Notes: generated by a model not told the origin, from the sequence alone. Numbered from the stretch's first letter, positions 8,764-21,034 are shown. The stretch is DNA of 64,000 nt from Bosea sp. 124 (GCF_003046175.1 NZ_PZZM01000001.1:3923001-3987000), one strand, 5' to 3'. Numbers and translations: made by a program.

Positions 8764-10452
8764 ATGGCGATGAATCTGCAAGCCCCGGACATCCGGGAAC
8801 TCAAGCCCCGGATCACGGTGTTCGGTGTCGGTGGCGCCGGTGGCAACGCGGTCAACAACATGATCGAGGCCGGTCTCGACGGCGTCGACTTCGTGGTTGC
8901 CAACACGGATGCCCAGGCGCTGGCGCTCTCCCGCGCTTCCCGGATCATCCAGATGGGCCTGCAGGTCACCGAGGGCCTCGGCGCCGGCTCGCAGCCGGAA
9001 GTCGGGCGCGCGGCGGCCGAGGAGGTCATCGACGAGATCCGCGACCATCTGGCCGGCGCACACATGGTCTTCATCACCGCCGGCATGGGCGGCGGCACCG
9101 GCACGGGGGCGGCTCCCGCCATCGCCCGCGTCGCCCGCGACATGGGTATCCTGACCGTCGGCGTCGTCACCAAGCCGTTCCAGTTCGAGGGCCATCGCCG
9201 CATGCGCATGGCGGAGGCCGGGATCGGCGAGCTGAACGAGGCGGTCGATACCCTGATCGTCATCCCGAACCAGAATCTCTTCCGCGTCGCCAACGAGACG
9301 ACCGGCTTTGCCGACGCCTTCGGCATGGCCGACCAGGTGCTCTATTCCGGCGTCGCCTGCATCACCGACCTGATGGTTCGTCCGGGCCTGATCAATCTCG
9401 ACTTCGCTGACGTCCGCGCCGTGATGCGCGGCATGGGCAAGGCGATGATGGGCACCGGCGAGGCGCAGGGCGAGAAGCGCGCATTGTCGGCGGCCCAGGC
9501 CGCGATCAACAATCCGCTGCTCGACGACGTCTCGATGAAGGGTGCGCGCGGCCTGCTGATCTCGATCACGGGCGGGCGCGACATGAAGCTCTACGAGGTC
9601 GACGAGGCCGCCACCCGCATCCGCGAGGAGGTCGATTCCGAGGCCAACATCATCGTCGGCGCGACCTTCGACGAATCGCTCGAGGGCACCGTGCGCGTTT
9701 CGGTCGTGGCGACCGGCATCGACAAGCCCGTCACCACCCAGGCCGAGATGGACGAGACCGAGGCGCGCATTGCCCAGGTCGCCGAGCGTCTGAAGGCCGA
9801 GGCCCGCCTGCGCACCGCCGCTCCGGCCCGTCAGGCTCCCGCCATGCCGGCTCCGGCCCCGGTCGAGCAACCGATGGAAATGCGGATGCCGGTCTCGATC
9901 GAGACGCATGCCCGCGCCAGCCTGTCGGAGGACATCCGCATCGAGCCGGCCCAGCCGCGCCCGATGATGGCTGCGGCGCCCGAGCCGATGATGCTGGCCG
10001 AGCCGGCGCCGATGCTGGAGGAGAGCTTCATTCCGCCGATGCCGGAGCGCTCCGTGGTGCGCCCGACGCGCATGCCCCGGATCGAGGATCTGCCGATGCC
10101 GGCGCAGAACCAGATCGCCGCCAGCCGTGGCGCACAGGCCGCGCCGCTGCCGGCGAACTCCGCCGACCAGAAGCGGATGTCGCTGATGCAGCGCCTCGCT
10201 TCCGTCGGTTTCGGCCGCAAGGACGAGGAGGCGCAGGAGGCGCAGCCGATGCCGGTGCGCCAGGCTCCCCCGGCTCCGGCGATGCCGCAGGCGCCGAGCG
10301 CGGCCCATGCCGAATACATGCGTCGTCCGGCCCCGCCCGCCGCCCGCCCGCCGCAGGGTCAGCTCGACCAGCTCGGCCGTGCCGCGCCGAGCCGCACCAG
10401 CGAGGAAGACCATCTCGAGATCCCGGCGTTCCTGCGCCGGCAGGCGACCTGA
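8764..10452 (+). CDS. ftsZ: FtsZ, tubulin-like division GTPase
   Basis: A 562-residue GTPase that forms the Z ring. The tubulin signature GGGTGTG is at residues 109-115 and the T7-loop [11 protein letters not shown] follows. After the GTPase core comes a long Pro/Ala/Met-rich linker (about residues 345-545), typical of alphaproteobacteria, ending in the conserved C-terminal peptide EIPAFLRRQ that binds FtsA. The ATG at 8764 is chosen over an upstream in-frame start at 8689 because family proteins start close to the GTPase core and AGAGG precedes it. Confidence 0.97.
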   Translation: MAMNLQAPDIRELKPRITVFGVGGAGGNAVNNMIEAGLDGVDFVVANTDAQALALSRASRIIQMGLQVTEGLGAGSQPEVGRAAAEEVIDEIRDHLAGAHMVFITAGMGGGTGTGAAPAIARVARDMGILTVGVVTKPFQFEGHRRMRMAEAGIGELNEAVDTLIVIPNQNLFRVANETTGFADAFGMADQVLYSGVACITDLMVRPGLINLDFADVRAVMRGMGKAMMGTGEAQGEKRALSAAQAAINNPLLDDVSMKGARGLLISITGGRDMKLYEVDEAATRIREEVDSEANIIVGATFDESLEGTVRVSVVATGIDKPVTTQAEMDETEARIAQVAERLKAEARLRTAAPARQAPAMPAPAPVEQPMEMRMPVSIETHARASLSEDIRIEPAQPRPMMAAAPEPMMLAEPAPMLEESFIPPMPERSVVRPTRMPRIEDLPMPAQNQIAASRGAQAAPLPANSADQKRMSLMQRLASVGFGRKDEEAQEAQPMPVRQAPPAPAMPQAPSAAHAEYMRRPAPPAARPPQGQLDQLGRAAPSRTSEEDHLEIPAFLRRQAT

Positions 10453-10485
10453 GACGGAAACCCGCCTCCGCGGCCTTGTAACACG

Positions 10486-10515
10486 CCCCGGCGCACGCTT
10501 TCGCGCCGGGGTTTT
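10486..10515 (+). terminator. Rho-independent terminator after ftsZ
   Basis: A perfect 9-bp GC stem (CCCCGGCGC at 10486-10494 and GCGCCGGGG at 10503-10511), an 8-base loop and TTTT at 10512-10515. It begins 34 bases after the ftsZ stop and marks the end of the division operon. Confidence 0.85.
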
Positions 10516-10762
10516 AACGTGTCTGAAAGGCAAACGATTCCAATCTGATGCGAGCTCCGGTCGAAGCCTCCGAGCTGTAACAGAGCGAAAGAAAGCGTGA
10601 TTTTGTGAGCCTGCTCCAAAAGCTTATGTTGCAGATGCACCACGAGATACCGGAGTCGGGCTTGCGCTTGGCTTCACGCTTCAGAGGTATCGCCAACGAT
10701 CTGCCAATTCCGTGTGTGATCACATGAAACGGCGCCGTTCGCGATCAGGATTGGATACCGGA
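10516..10762 (+). other. ftsZ-lpxC spacer, probable lpxC promoter region
   Basis: No convincing gene is seen. The stretch is more AT-rich than its neighbours and follows a terminator, so the lpxC promoter should lie here. In-frame ATG codons at 10712 and 10724 precede the chosen lpxC start and could extend that protein by up to 17 residues. Confidence 0.4.
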
Positions 10763-11710
10763 ATGAGCTTCGATCGCCAGACGACCCTGCGCGCCGCCGT
10801 GACCCTGACCGGGATCGGCGTTCACTCCGGGGCTCCCGCGACGATCTGCCTGAAGCCGTCCAGCGCCAATTCCGGCATCGTGTTCCTCCGCAAGGGGCTC
10901 GACGATGGCCCGGCGCAACTCATCCACGCCAAGCATACCAAGGTCAGCGCGACCGAGCTCTGCACGGTTATCGGCGACAAGGCGTCGGCGTCGGTCGCGA
11001 CGATCGAGCATCTGATGTCGGCCTGCTCGGGGCTGGGTCTCGACAACGCGCTCGTCGAGATCGACGGACCCGAGATGCCGATCATGGACGGCAGCGCCGC
11101 CGAGTTCGTCACCGCGATCGAGGCGACGGGCATCGTCGCCCTGTCGGCCGGGCGTCGCTATCTCAAGATCCTGCAGCCGGTGCGTGTCGAACATGGCCGC
11201 GCCTTCGCCGAGCTGGTTCCCTCCGAGGCCGGTTTTCGCCTCGATGTCGAAATCGACTTCGATACGACGGTGATCGGCCGCCAGCGCAAGGTCTTCGATC
11301 TGGAGGCTTCGGCCTATGCCGAGGAGATCTCGCGGGCCCGCACCTTCGGCTTCATGCGCGATGTCGAGCAGCTCTGGAAGGCCGGCTTCGCGCTCGGCGC
11401 CTCGCTCGACAATACGGTCGCGATCGGCGACGACAAGGTTATCAACCCCGAGGGCCTGCGCTATGGCGACGAGTTCGTGCGCCACAAGGTTCTCGACGCG
11501 ATCGGCGACCTCGCGCTCGCCGGCTATCCGATCCGCGGTGAGTTCCGCTCCTATTGCGGCGGCCACCGCCTGAACGTGCGCATTCTGGAAGCCCTCTTCG
11601 CCGACCGCGCCAATTACGCGATCGTCGAGGCCGAGCCGGTCTATGCCGCGCCGCGCGCCGTCCAGATGGCGGCTGCCGCTCCGGCTGCCTTCGCGCCGGA
11701 CGTGCACTGA
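10763..11710 (+). CDS. lpxC: LpxC, UDP-3-O-acyl-GlcNAc deacetylase
   Basis: A 315-residue zinc enzyme for the committed step of lipid A synthesis. GIGVHSG near the N-terminus, the zinc His in TIEHLMSACSG (about residue 83), and HKVLDAIGDLALAG (second zinc His and Asp) are present, with a C-terminal catalytic His in CGGHRLNV. The start at ATG 10763 (MSFDRQTTL) is preferred because LpxC proteins begin shortly before the VTLTGIGVHSG segment. Its position after ftsZ is the standard order in this class. Confidence 0.95.
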   Translation: MSFDRQTTLRAAVTLTGIGVHSGAPATICLKPSSANSGIVFLRKGLDDGPAQLIHAKHTKVSATELCTVIGDKASASVATIEHLMSACSGLGLDNALVEIDGPEMPIMDGSAAEFVTAIEATGIVALSAGRRYLKILQPVRVEHGRAFAELVPSEAGFRLDVEIDFDTTVIGRQRKVFDLEASAYAEEISRARTFGFMRDVEQLWKAGFALGASLDNTVAIGDDKVINPEGLRYGDEFVRHKVLDAIGDLALAGYPIRGEFRSYCGGHRLNVRILEALFADRANYAIVEAEPVYAAPRAVQMAAAAPAAFAPDVH

Positions 11711-11845
11711 GCGGCTCGCGCGAGGTTTTGCCGCTCTCGCTTCCTGCCGCGCCTTCCTATTGCCGGGTTTCTGTCGAATAGACGACGCTGCCGCCGCGGG
11801 CTTGCGCTTTCGGCAGTGGCGCGCCTGCGGCGTCTGAGGTAAGGC

Positions 11846-12814
11846 ATGCATCCCGTCAACCGGGACGATGACAAGAGGACGGACGACGTGAGCGTCAAGC
11901 GGCTGAACAACCCTGCATCCCAGCGCGCCGAATCGATGTGGAAGGGCACGGCCCTGGCCCTCGGTGCTGCCTTGCTGCTCGGCGGCTGCGACACCGTCTC
12001 GGCGCTCAACCCTTTCGACCGGCCGGAGGTCTACAAGCCCGAGGTCAAGGACGTCGTTCCGGCCGACAAGCTCTACAATGAAGGCCTCGCCCGCCTGCAG
12101 AACGGCGACAGCGAAGGCGCGGCCAAGAAGTTCGACGAGATCGACAAGCAGACACCGTTCTCGCCCTACGCCAAGAAGGGCCTGATCCTCGCCGCCTACA
12201 CCAACTACCAGGCGTCGAAGTGGGAGGAGACGATCACCGCCTCCAAGCGCTTCATCGCGCAGAACCCGGCGAGCCCGGATGCGGCCTATGCGCAGTATCT
12301 GATGGCGATGTCGTATTTCAACCAGATCCCGGACGCGACCCGCGACCAGGAGCGCACCCAGCTCGCCATCGCCGCGTTCGAGCAGCTAATCGCGACCTAT
12401 CCCAAGTCCGAATATGTTCTCGACGCCAAGGAAAAGCTCCTGGTGGCGCGCGATCAGCTCGCCGGCAAGGAGATGAATGTCGGGCGCTTCTATCTGGAGA
12501 AGCGCAACTACACCGGGGCGGTGAACCGCTTCCGCGACGTCATCATCAAGTATCAGACCACCCGCCATGTCGAGGAGGCGCTGATGCGCCTGACCGAGGC
12601 CTATATGGCGCTGGGCATCACCAATGAGGCGCAGACGGCCGCCGCCGTGCTCGGGCACAACTTCCCCGACAGCCCGTGGTACAAGGACGCCTATGTCCTG
12701 CTCGAAAGCGGCGGCCTGCAGCCGCGCGAGGACCGCGGTTCCTATATCAGCCGCGCCTTCCAGGGCTTCTCGCGCGCCGTCACCGGAATCGTCGGGTTCG
12801 GCGGCCGAATCTAG
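11846..12814 (+). CDS. bamD: BamD, outer-membrane assembly lipoprotein
   Basis: A 322-residue (longest start) TPR lipoprotein of the BAM complex, which inserts beta-barrel proteins. The lipobox LLGGC gives the acylated Cys, followed by TPR-type repeats (LYNEGLARLQNGDSEGAAKKF, YAKKGLILAAYTNYQ, YAQYLMAMSYFNQI, FYLEKRNYTGAVNRF). ATG 11846 has a GAGG Shine-Dalgarno; GTG 11888 (preceded by GAGGACGGAC) would give a more usual signal peptide with Cys at position 33. It stands alone between lpxC and recN. Confidence 0.93.
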   Translation: MHPVNRDDDKRTDDVSVKRLNNPASQRAESMWKGTALALGAALLLGGCDTVSALNPFDRPEVYKPEVKDVVPADKLYNEGLARLQNGDSEGAAKKFDEIDKQTPFSPYAKKGLILAAYTNYQASKWEETITASKRFIAQNPASPDAAYAQYLMAMSYFNQIPDATRDQERTQLAIAAFEQLIATYPKSEYVLDAKEKLLVARDQLAGKEMNVGRFYLEKRNYTGAVNRFRDVIIKYQTTRHVEEALMRLTEAYMALGITNEAQTAAAVLGHNFPDSPWYKDAYVLLESGGLQPREDRGSYISRAFQGFSRAVTGIVGFGGRI

Positions 12815-12873
12815 GCTCGTCTACATGAGGGTCGCTTGCGCATGCCCCGCTTCCTGAGCCTGCGCTGAGTGCC

Positions 12874-14559
12874 ATGCTGGTCCAACTGTCGATACGCGAC
12901 ATCGTCCTGATCGACCGGCTCGATCTGAGCTTCCGTGACGGGCTGAGCGTGCTCACCGGCGAGACCGGCGCCGGCAAATCCATCCTTCTCGACGGTTTCG
13001 CGCTGGCGCTCGGCGGGCGCGGCGATGGCGGGCTGGTGCGCCATGGCGAGGCGCAGGGGCAGGTCAGCGCCGTCTTCGATCTTGGCCGCGACCATGCCGC
13101 GCGCAAGCTGGCGCAGGCGCAGGAGATCGACACGGATGGCGATCTGATCCTGCGGCGCGTGCAATATGCCGACGGGCGCACGCGGGCCTTCGTCAACGAC
13201 CAGCCGGTGAGCGTCCAGATCCTGCGGATGATCGGGGCGGCGATCGTCGAGATCCATGGCCAGCATGACGACCGGGCGCTGACCGACCCCGCCCAGCACC
13301 GGATGATTCTCGACGGCTTCGGCGGCCTCGAGGCACAGGCTGAAGCCGTCGCGGCCGCGAGCGAGACGCTGAAGCGCGCGCGCCAGGCGTTGCAGGCGCA
13401 GCGCATCCGGGTCGAGGCCGCGCGCAAGGAAGCGGATTTCCTGCGCCATGCCGTGGCCGAGCTCGGCAAGCTCGCGCCCAGGGCAGGCGAGGAGGAGGCG
13501 CTGGCCGCCGCACGCCAGGGCATGATGCAGGCCGAGAAGGTCGCACGCGACCTGATCGACGCCTATGAGGCGGTGGGCGGGCAGGGCTCTCCCATCGCTG
13601 CGCTCTCGGCCGTGCTGCGCCGGCTCGAACGCCGGGCCGGGCAGGCGCCGGAGCTGATCGATCCGTCGCTGGCGGCGCTCAACACGGCGATCGTCGCGCT
13701 GGAGGAGGCCGGCGAAACCTTGTCAGCCGGCATGCGCGCCGCCGAATACGACCCGCGCGAGCAGGAGCGTGTCGAGGAGCGTCTGTTTGCGCTGCGCGGT
13801 GCGGCGCGCAAATACGACGTACCCGTCGACGGGCTGACGCTGCTGGCCGAGAGCATGGCCGGCGATCTCGCGGCTCTGGACGAAAGCGAGACCTCGCTCG
13901 GCCGGCTCGATGACGAGCTGAAGCAGGCGGAGGCGGTTTTCGTGTCGCTCGCCACCCGGCTCTCGCTGGCGCGCCAGCAGGCGGCCGACCGGCTCGACAG
14001 CGCGGTCAAGGCCGAGCTGCCGCCGTTGAAGCTGGAGCGGGCGCGCTTCATCACCCGGATCGACAGCGACGGGAACGCACGCGGACCCGAGGGCTTCGAC
14101 CGCGTCGAATTCTGGGTCGAGACCAATCCAGGCACGCGTCCGGGGCCGATGATGAAGGTCGCCTCCGGCGGCGAGCTCTCGCGCTTTATGCTGGCGCTGA
14201 AGGTCGTGCTGGCCGAGCGCGGCTCGGCGCCGACACTGGTCTTCGACGAGATCGACACCGGGGTCGGTGGCGCAGTCGCGGACGCTATCGGCGAAAGGCT
14301 GGCGCGGCTCGCCGGCAAGGTCCAGGTGATCTCGGTGACCCATGCCCCGCAGGTCGCGGCGAAGGCTGCGCAGCATTTCCTGATCGCCAAATCGGCACTG
14401 GAGGGCGACGTGGCCTCGCGCACGGTGACGCGGGTGACGGCGCTCGCCGATCAGGCGCGGCGCGAGGAGATCGCGCGGATGCTGGCCGGCGCCTCGATCA
14501 CCGAAGAGGCGCGGGCGGCCGCCGGGCGCTTGCTGGAGGCGGCGGGCGTGAAGGGCTGA
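12874..14559 (+). CDS. recN: RecN, SMC-like DNA repair ATPase
   Basis: A 561-residue SMC-family protein for double-strand-break repair and recombination. The Walker A is GETGAGKS (29-36), then EIHGQHDDRAL, a central coiled coil, the ABC signature VASGGELSRFMLA, and Walker B LVFDEIDTGVGG with the D-loop and a SVTHAPQVAA switch His. Length matches the family. bamD-recN-ligA proximity is common in Hyphomicrobiales. No LexA-type GTTC-N7-GTTC box was found just upstream. Confidence 0.97.
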   Translation: MLVQLSIRDIVLIDRLDLSFRDGLSVLTGETGAGKSILLDGFALALGGRGDGGLVRHGEAQGQVSAVFDLGRDHAARKLAQAQEIDTDGDLILRRVQYADGRTRAFVNDQPVSVQILRMIGAAIVEIHGQHDDRALTDPAQHRMILDGFGGLEAQAEAVAAASETLKRARQALQAQRIRVEAARKEADFLRHAVAELGKLAPRAGEEEALAAARQGMMQAEKVARDLIDAYEAVGGQGSPIAALSAVLRRLERRAGQAPELIDPSLAALNTAIVALEEAGETLSAGMRAAEYDPREQERVEERLFALRGAARKYDVPVDGLTLLAESMAGDLAALDESETSLGRLDDELKQAEAVFVSLATRLSLARQQAADRLDSAVKAELPPLKLERARFITRIDSDGNARGPEGFDRVEFWVETNPGTRPGPMMKVASGGELSRFMLALKVVLAERGSAPTLVFDEIDTGVGGAVADAIGERLARLAGKVQVISVTHAPQVAAKAAQHFLIAKSALEGDVASRTVTRVTALADQARREEIARMLAGASITEEARAAAGRLLEAAGVKG

Positions 14560-14600
14560 GGCGCGGAGTTTCTGCGCGAGGCAGGCGATGAGGCCGGCTC

Positions 14601-14981
14601 TCAGGGCTGCGGGATGAACTGCGCGTCGCTGATGGTGAAGGCGCCGTGCGTGCGCGCCACGGTGAACTCCAGCGCGCCGCGGCATCCCGCGGGCGAAGCC
14701 GTTGCGCCGGCGCGACCGCAATTGCGTTCGAGATAGGTGATCGTATCGAGCGGCATGCCATCGTCGCCGAGACGAACGCCGCCGCTGGCATCGCTGGCGA
14801 GGCCGCCGCGCGACATCGAGAAACCTGAGATCGTGACATTCTCGACGCGGACGAACAGCCCGGCCAACTCGTCCCGGCGCTGCTTGACCTCGGCCAGCGT
14901 CATCATATGCGCGCCATCCTGGGCTTGCGCCGGCGAACCTGCCGCTGCCATCAGCACCGCAACAACCACCATCATCCGCAT
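14601..14981 (-). CDS. small secreted hypothetical protein
   Basis: A 126-residue protein starting MRMMVVVAVLMAAAG with a Sec signal peptide and likely cleavage after PAQA. The mature part holds MTLAEVKQRRDELAGLFVRVENVTISGFSMSRGG and a Cys pair (ERNCGR, PAGCRG) that could form a disulfide in the periplasm. The start at 14981 is chosen because the signal peptide begins there and GGGAG lies about 10 bases upstream; a longer in-frame start at 15038 is less likely. Function unknown; it resembles a small OB-like or DUF periplasmic protein but no family is claimed. Confidence 0.7.
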   Translation of the reverse strand: MRMMVVVAVLMAAAGSPAQAQDGAHMMTLAEVKQRRDELAGLFVRVENVTISGFSMSRGGLASDASGGVRLGDDGMPLDTITYLERNCGRAGATASPAGCRGALEFTVARTHGAFTISDAQFIPQP

Positions 14982-15207
14982 CTGCGCCGCACTCCCGTGA
15001 GGGCCGGCGAAATCGCGCGATTGGGGGCGAGTCGTCAAGAGGGCAACCGGACGAGGCGGGGCGTTTTCATTGCTTGCTGCGGTAGCGGTTTCTTTCCGCA
15101 GTCATTTGCGCTAAGAGCCGCAGCAATCGATGGCTGCGCTCACGCCCATCGCCCGACATCCTGCGCCGTCTCCCGATCCCGCGCCGTAACCCTAGGCCCG
15201 ACACCTC

Positions 15208-17406
15208 ATGTCCTTTCTGACCACGAGTGCGCCGCTCGCGCGCGCGCTCGCCGAACGCAATTATTCCGATCCGACGCCGGTGCAGAACGCCGTGCTGGAG
15301 GATGCCGCCGCCGGGCGCGACCTGCTGGTCTCGTCGCAGACCGGCTCCGGCAAGACCGTCGCCTATGGGCTGGCGATCGGCTCGACCCTGCTCGGCGAGG
15401 CCGAGGCCTTCGGCCGCGCCGGCCAGCCGCTGGCCCTGATCATCGCGCCGACGCGCGAACTGGCGCTGCAGGTCCAGCGCGAGCTGGCCTGGCTCTACAA
15501 GCACGCCAATGCCCGCGTCATCGCCTGCGTCGGCGGCATGGATCCGCGCCGCGAGGCCGCCCTGCTTGACGAGGGCGCCCATATCGTCGTCGGCACGCCC
15601 GGCCGCCTGCGCGACCATATCGAGCGGCATCGTCTCGACGTCTCGGCGCTGCGCGCCGTGGTGCTCGACGAGGCCGATGAGATGCTCGATCTCGGCTTTC
15701 GCGACGATCTCGAATTCATCCTGAAGACGACGCCGCCGGAGCGGCAGAGCCTGCTGTTCTCGGCGACGCTGCCGAAGGCGATCATCCAGCTCGCCAAGAG
15801 CTACCAGAACGATGCGCTGCGCATCGAGGTCGCCGGCACCCCCGGCGGCCATGCCGACATCGAGTATCGCGCCATCCGGTGCTACCCGAAGGAGGCGGAG
15901 CTCGCCGTCGTCAACCTGCTGCGCTTCCACGACTCGCCCTGTTCGCTGGTGTTCTGCAACACCCGCAATTCGGTGCGCCATCTCGAGGCGATCCTGCTTG
16001 AGCGCGGCTTCGCAGCCGTGGCGCTGTCGGGCGAGCTCTCGCAGAGCGAGCGCAATTCGGCGCTGCAGGCGCTGCGCGACGGCCGGGCCCGGGTCTGCGT
16101 CGCGACCGACGTCGCCGCGCGCGGCATCGACCTGCCGGGCCTGACGCTGGTCATCCATGCCGAATTGCCCAACGACCCCGAGGTGATGCAGCATCGCTCG
16201 GGCCGCACCGGACGCGCCGGCAAGAAGGGCACGAGCGTCCTGCTGGTGCCGCCGTCGCGCCGCCGCAAGGCCGAGATGCTGCTGGCCGAGGCCAAGGTCG
16301 AAGCCGTCTGGGCCGGCCCGCCGACGCAGGACGAAATCCGTGCTCTCGACAAGGAGCGGCTGCTCAACGATCCGATCCTCACCGGCGAGCCGGGCGAGGT
16401 CGATGCCGCGATGGTCGAGGCCCTTTTGGCCGGCCGCTCGATCAACGAGATCGCAGCCGCCCTGGTGCGCGTCTACCGCGCAAGGCTGCCGGCAGCCGAG
16501 GAGGTCGGTGACCCGAACTTCGCGCGCGACGAACGCCGCCCCGTCCGGGCGCGCGAGGATTATACGCCGCGCGAAGGCGCCCGCTTCGGCGAGAGCCGCG
16601 AGGGCAGCCCGCGCTCGGACGGTCCGCGCAAGGCCGGCCCGCGCGGCGATACGGTCTGGTTCCGCCTGAACATCGGCCGCAAGGACGGCGCCGATCCGCG
16701 CCAGCTGCTGCCGATGATCTGCCGCCGCGGCAAGATCACGCGCGACGAGGTCGGCGCGATCCGCATCTTCGACAAGGAGACCAAGGTCGAGATCGATGCC
16801 GATGTCGCCGAGCGCTTCTATGAACTGGCGAAGGCGGTCGACCGCGACAAGATCGTGATCGAGCCGGTGACCGGCGAGGAGGAGCGCCGCCCGGCCAAAC
16901 CCTTCGCCGAGAAGGCGAGCCATGCGCCGGCGGCCCATGCGAAGCCGGAGCGTGCCCCGCGCCCCGAGCGCGATGGTGCGGAGCAGCGCGATGCCCGCCC
17001 GCCTGCGCGAGCCTTTGAGAAGAAGCCCTACGAGAAGAAGGCCTACGAGCGGAAGCCTTACGAGGGCGGCGAGAAGAAGCCCTACGAGGGCAAGAAGAAG
17101 GCTTACGAGGGGAAGTCCAAGCCCTTCGCCGCCGCCAAGTCCTACGACCCTGTGCGCAGCGACCGGGATCTGTCCGATCCGAACGTCTCGTTCAGAGGCG
17201 GCCCCAAGCCATCCGCTGACAAACCGTATGGCGAGAAGAAGCCGTATGCGGGAGGGCCGAAGCCTTTCGGCGCAGGCAAGTCGGGAGGCGACAAGCCTTT
17301 CGCGGGCAAGCCTTTCGCAGGAAAGCCAGCAGCGCGCGATGGCGATAGCCGCCCTGCGGGCAAGCCCTTCAAGGGCAAGAAGCCGCGCCGCGACGATCGG
17401 GGTTGA
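15208..17406 (+). CDS. DEAD-box ATP-dependent RNA helicase with DbpA-type RNA-binding domain
   Basis: A 732-residue helicase. Motif I SQTGSGKT (43-50), PTRELALQV, DEAD (about 155-158), SAT near 191, ARGIDLPG and HRSGRTGRAG near 330 define the two RecA-like domains. A DbpA-type RNA-binding domain follows at about 481-555 (VWFRLNIGRKDG, ITRDEVGAIRI). The last about 170 residues are Lys/Pro/Tyr/Gly-rich with repeats such as KKPYEGKKKAYEGK. Likely acts in ribosome assembly or mRNA turnover (DeaD/CsdA/DbpA-like); which one cannot be fixed. Confidence 0.94.
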   Translation: MSFLTTSAPLARALAERNYSDPTPVQNAVLEDAAAGRDLLVSSQTGSGKTVAYGLAIGSTLLGEAEAFGRAGQPLALIIAPTRELALQVQRELAWLYKHANARVIACVGGMDPRREAALLDEGAHIVVGTPGRLRDHIERHRLDVSALRAVVLDEADEMLDLGFRDDLEFILKTTPPERQSLLFSATLPKAIIQLAKSYQNDALRIEVAGTPGGHADIEYRAIRCYPKEAELAVVNLLRFHDSPCSLVFCNTRNSVRHLEAILLERGFAAVALSGELSQSERNSALQALRDGRARVCVATDVAARGIDLPGLTLVIHAELPNDPEVMQHRSGRTGRAGKKGTSVLLVPPSRRRKAEMLLAEAKVEAVWAGPPTQDEIRALDKERLLNDPILTGEPGEVDAAMVEALLAGRSINEIAAALVRVYRARLPAAEEVGDPNFARDERRPVRAREDYTPREGARFGESREGSPRSDGPRKAGPRGDTVWFRLNIGRKDGADPRQLLPMICRRGKITRDEVGAIRIFDKETKVEIDADVAERFYELAKAVDRDKIVIEPVTGEEERRPAKPFAEKASHAPAAHAKPERAPRPERDGAEQRDARPPARAFEKKPYEKKAYERKPYEGGEKKPYEGKKKAYEGKSKPFAAAKSYDPVRSDRDLSDPNVSFRGGPKPSADKPYGEKKPYAGGPKPFGAGKSGGDKPFAGKPFAGKPAARDGDSRPAGKPFKGKKPRRDDRG

Positions 17407-17451
17407 TCGTCAGGCACGGCGTCTTGAACGTCTTCAGCAGTCCTAGATTTC

Positions 17452-17526
17452 TCAGCGCAGGCCGAGGAAGGACAGGATCGCCAGAACCACGACGACCAAG
17501 CCGACAAGATAAATGATGCTGTTCAT
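17452..17526 (-). CDS. 24-residue single-pass membrane miniprotein
   Basis: A 25-codon ORF reads MNSIIYLVGLVVVVLAILSF followed by LGLR and a stop. It is one hydrophobic helix with a positively charged end. GGGGG lies 8 bases before the ATG. Similar single-helix miniproteins are, to my recollection, widespread in Hyphomicrobiales, but this was not searched. It lies convergent to the helicase and 135 bases from DUF2189. Function unknown. Confidence 0.6.
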   Translation of the reverse strand: MNSIIYLVGLVVVVLAILSFLGLR

Positions 17527-17661
17527 TGGAATAGCCCCCGCTATGTGGGCGGGCCTTTCGGCCCGTTTGCAATTGAGTGACGTTGCTAACGTCAAGGGAA
17601 CCGCGCTTGCCGGCGAATGTTCCCTGATGCCGCGCCGCCGTCCCGGGGGGCTTTGCCAGTC

Positions 17662-18459
17662 TCAGCCGTCGACGACCTTGCGGTAGAGATGCCAGGTCGC
17701 GTGGCCCAGCACGGGCATGACGACGATCAGCCCGACCAGCATCGGCAGGCAGCCCAGCACCAGCAGCCCGGTCACCATCAGGCCCCAGATCATCATCACG
17801 CTCGGATTGTGCTCGACCGCCGCGATCGAGGTCCGCACCGCCGTCTGGACATCGACCCGCCGGTCGATGATGTGCGGGAAGGCGACGACCGAGATCGAGA
17901 AGGCCAGGATCGCGAAGAGCAGGCCGACGGAATTGCCGACGATGACCATGACCCAGCCGTCGAAGGTGGTGAAGGCGGCGCGCAGGAAGTCGACGGTCGA
18001 GACATCGGCGGGCAGGGCGAGCAGGCTGCGATAGATGAACCAGGCGCAGAACAGCCAGGCGAGGAACAGCCCGGTCAGCATCGCGCCGAGCAGGGCGATC
18101 TGCCCGATCGAGGGCGAGCGCAGCACGGCGAAGGCGTGCTCCCAGGACGTATCGAGTTGGCGCTCACGGCGGCGGCTGATCTCATAGAGGCCGATGGCGG
18201 CGAAGGGGCCAAGCAGCGCAAAGCCGCCGAGCAGCGGGAAGAGAAGCGGGAAGATGTTGTAGCTCACGGTCAGATGGGCGAGCAGCACGCCCGCGATCGG
18301 ATAGATCAGGGCGATGAAGGCGAGATGGCTCGGCTGTGCCTTGAAATCCTCCCAGCCGAGCGCGAGCACATCGCGCAGATCGCGGGTGGTGATAGTACGG
18401 ATGCGCGGCAGCGCGGGGACTCGCGTCAGGTCGTCGAGCCTGCTGTCGATGTTGGCCAT
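17662..18459 (-). CDS. DUF2189 family integral membrane protein
   Basis: A 265-residue inner-membrane protein with about six hydrophobic segments. The cytoplasmic N-terminal half (RIRTITTRDLRDVLALGWEDF) followed by YPIAGVLLAHL and a C-terminal LGHATWHLYRKVV is the DUF2189 pattern, related to cytochrome c oxidase subunit I-like proteins of unknown role. Single gene between the helicase and ligA, transcribed against both. Confidence 0.85.
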   Translation of the reverse strand: MANIDSRLDDLTRVPALPRIRTITTRDLRDVLALGWEDFKAQPSHLAFIALIYPIAGVLLAHLTVSYNIFPLLFPLLGGFALLGPFAAIGLYEISRRRERQLDTSWEHAFAVLRSPSIGQIALLGAMLTGLFLAWLFCAWFIYRSLLALPADVSTVDFLRAAFTTFDGWVMVIVGNSVGLLFAILAFSISVVAFPHIIDRRVDVQTAVRTSIAAVEHNPSVMMIWGLMVTGLLVLGCLPMLVGLIVVMPVLGHATWHLYRKVVDG

Positions 18460-18685
18460 GGCGTTTCTCCCGGTTGCGGCCCGGTGCGCTTCGCCCTTGA
18501 CGCGATCCTTGGGTCAACGGCCGAAAGGCGTCGAGCTTCCAATTCCCAGCGGGCCGATTATAGCGGCGAAATCACGGTTTGTCGCATGGGCGCAAACACG
18601 AGTGCGGGATCGCCGCGGCGAAGCCTGTGCTCCCGCCCTTTCTCGGGCTCCTGCCCTTTTTCGACATCGCCTTCTCGCCTAATGA

Positions 18686-20848
<2,163 letters not shown>

Positions 20849-21034
20849 GCGGCTGGCGGCATTCCCGAGCGGAGCAAAGCCGCGTCGCGGGAAACTCGCG
20901 CGCCCGAGGCCCGAGGCCCTGCCGTTCGTTGATGTTAGGGTCGAGCCGGAGCCTGACGCGCATCGGGCGGCGTTGATCGACGCCATCACTTTTCTTCAAG
21001 ACAGGCGAAGCGCGATCCAGTCTAACCTCGCATC

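Noticed and set aside
17029..17130. Repeats resembling a tandem array
   Set aside because: They are in-frame KPYEG-type codon repeats in the helicase tail, not CRISPR or a DNA repeat locus.
17550..17568. Short hairpin CGGGCC-TTTC-GGCCCG with TTT near the 24-aa ORF
   Set aside because: Only a 6-bp stem and three T; it could help end the helicase transcript but is too weak to list as a terminator.
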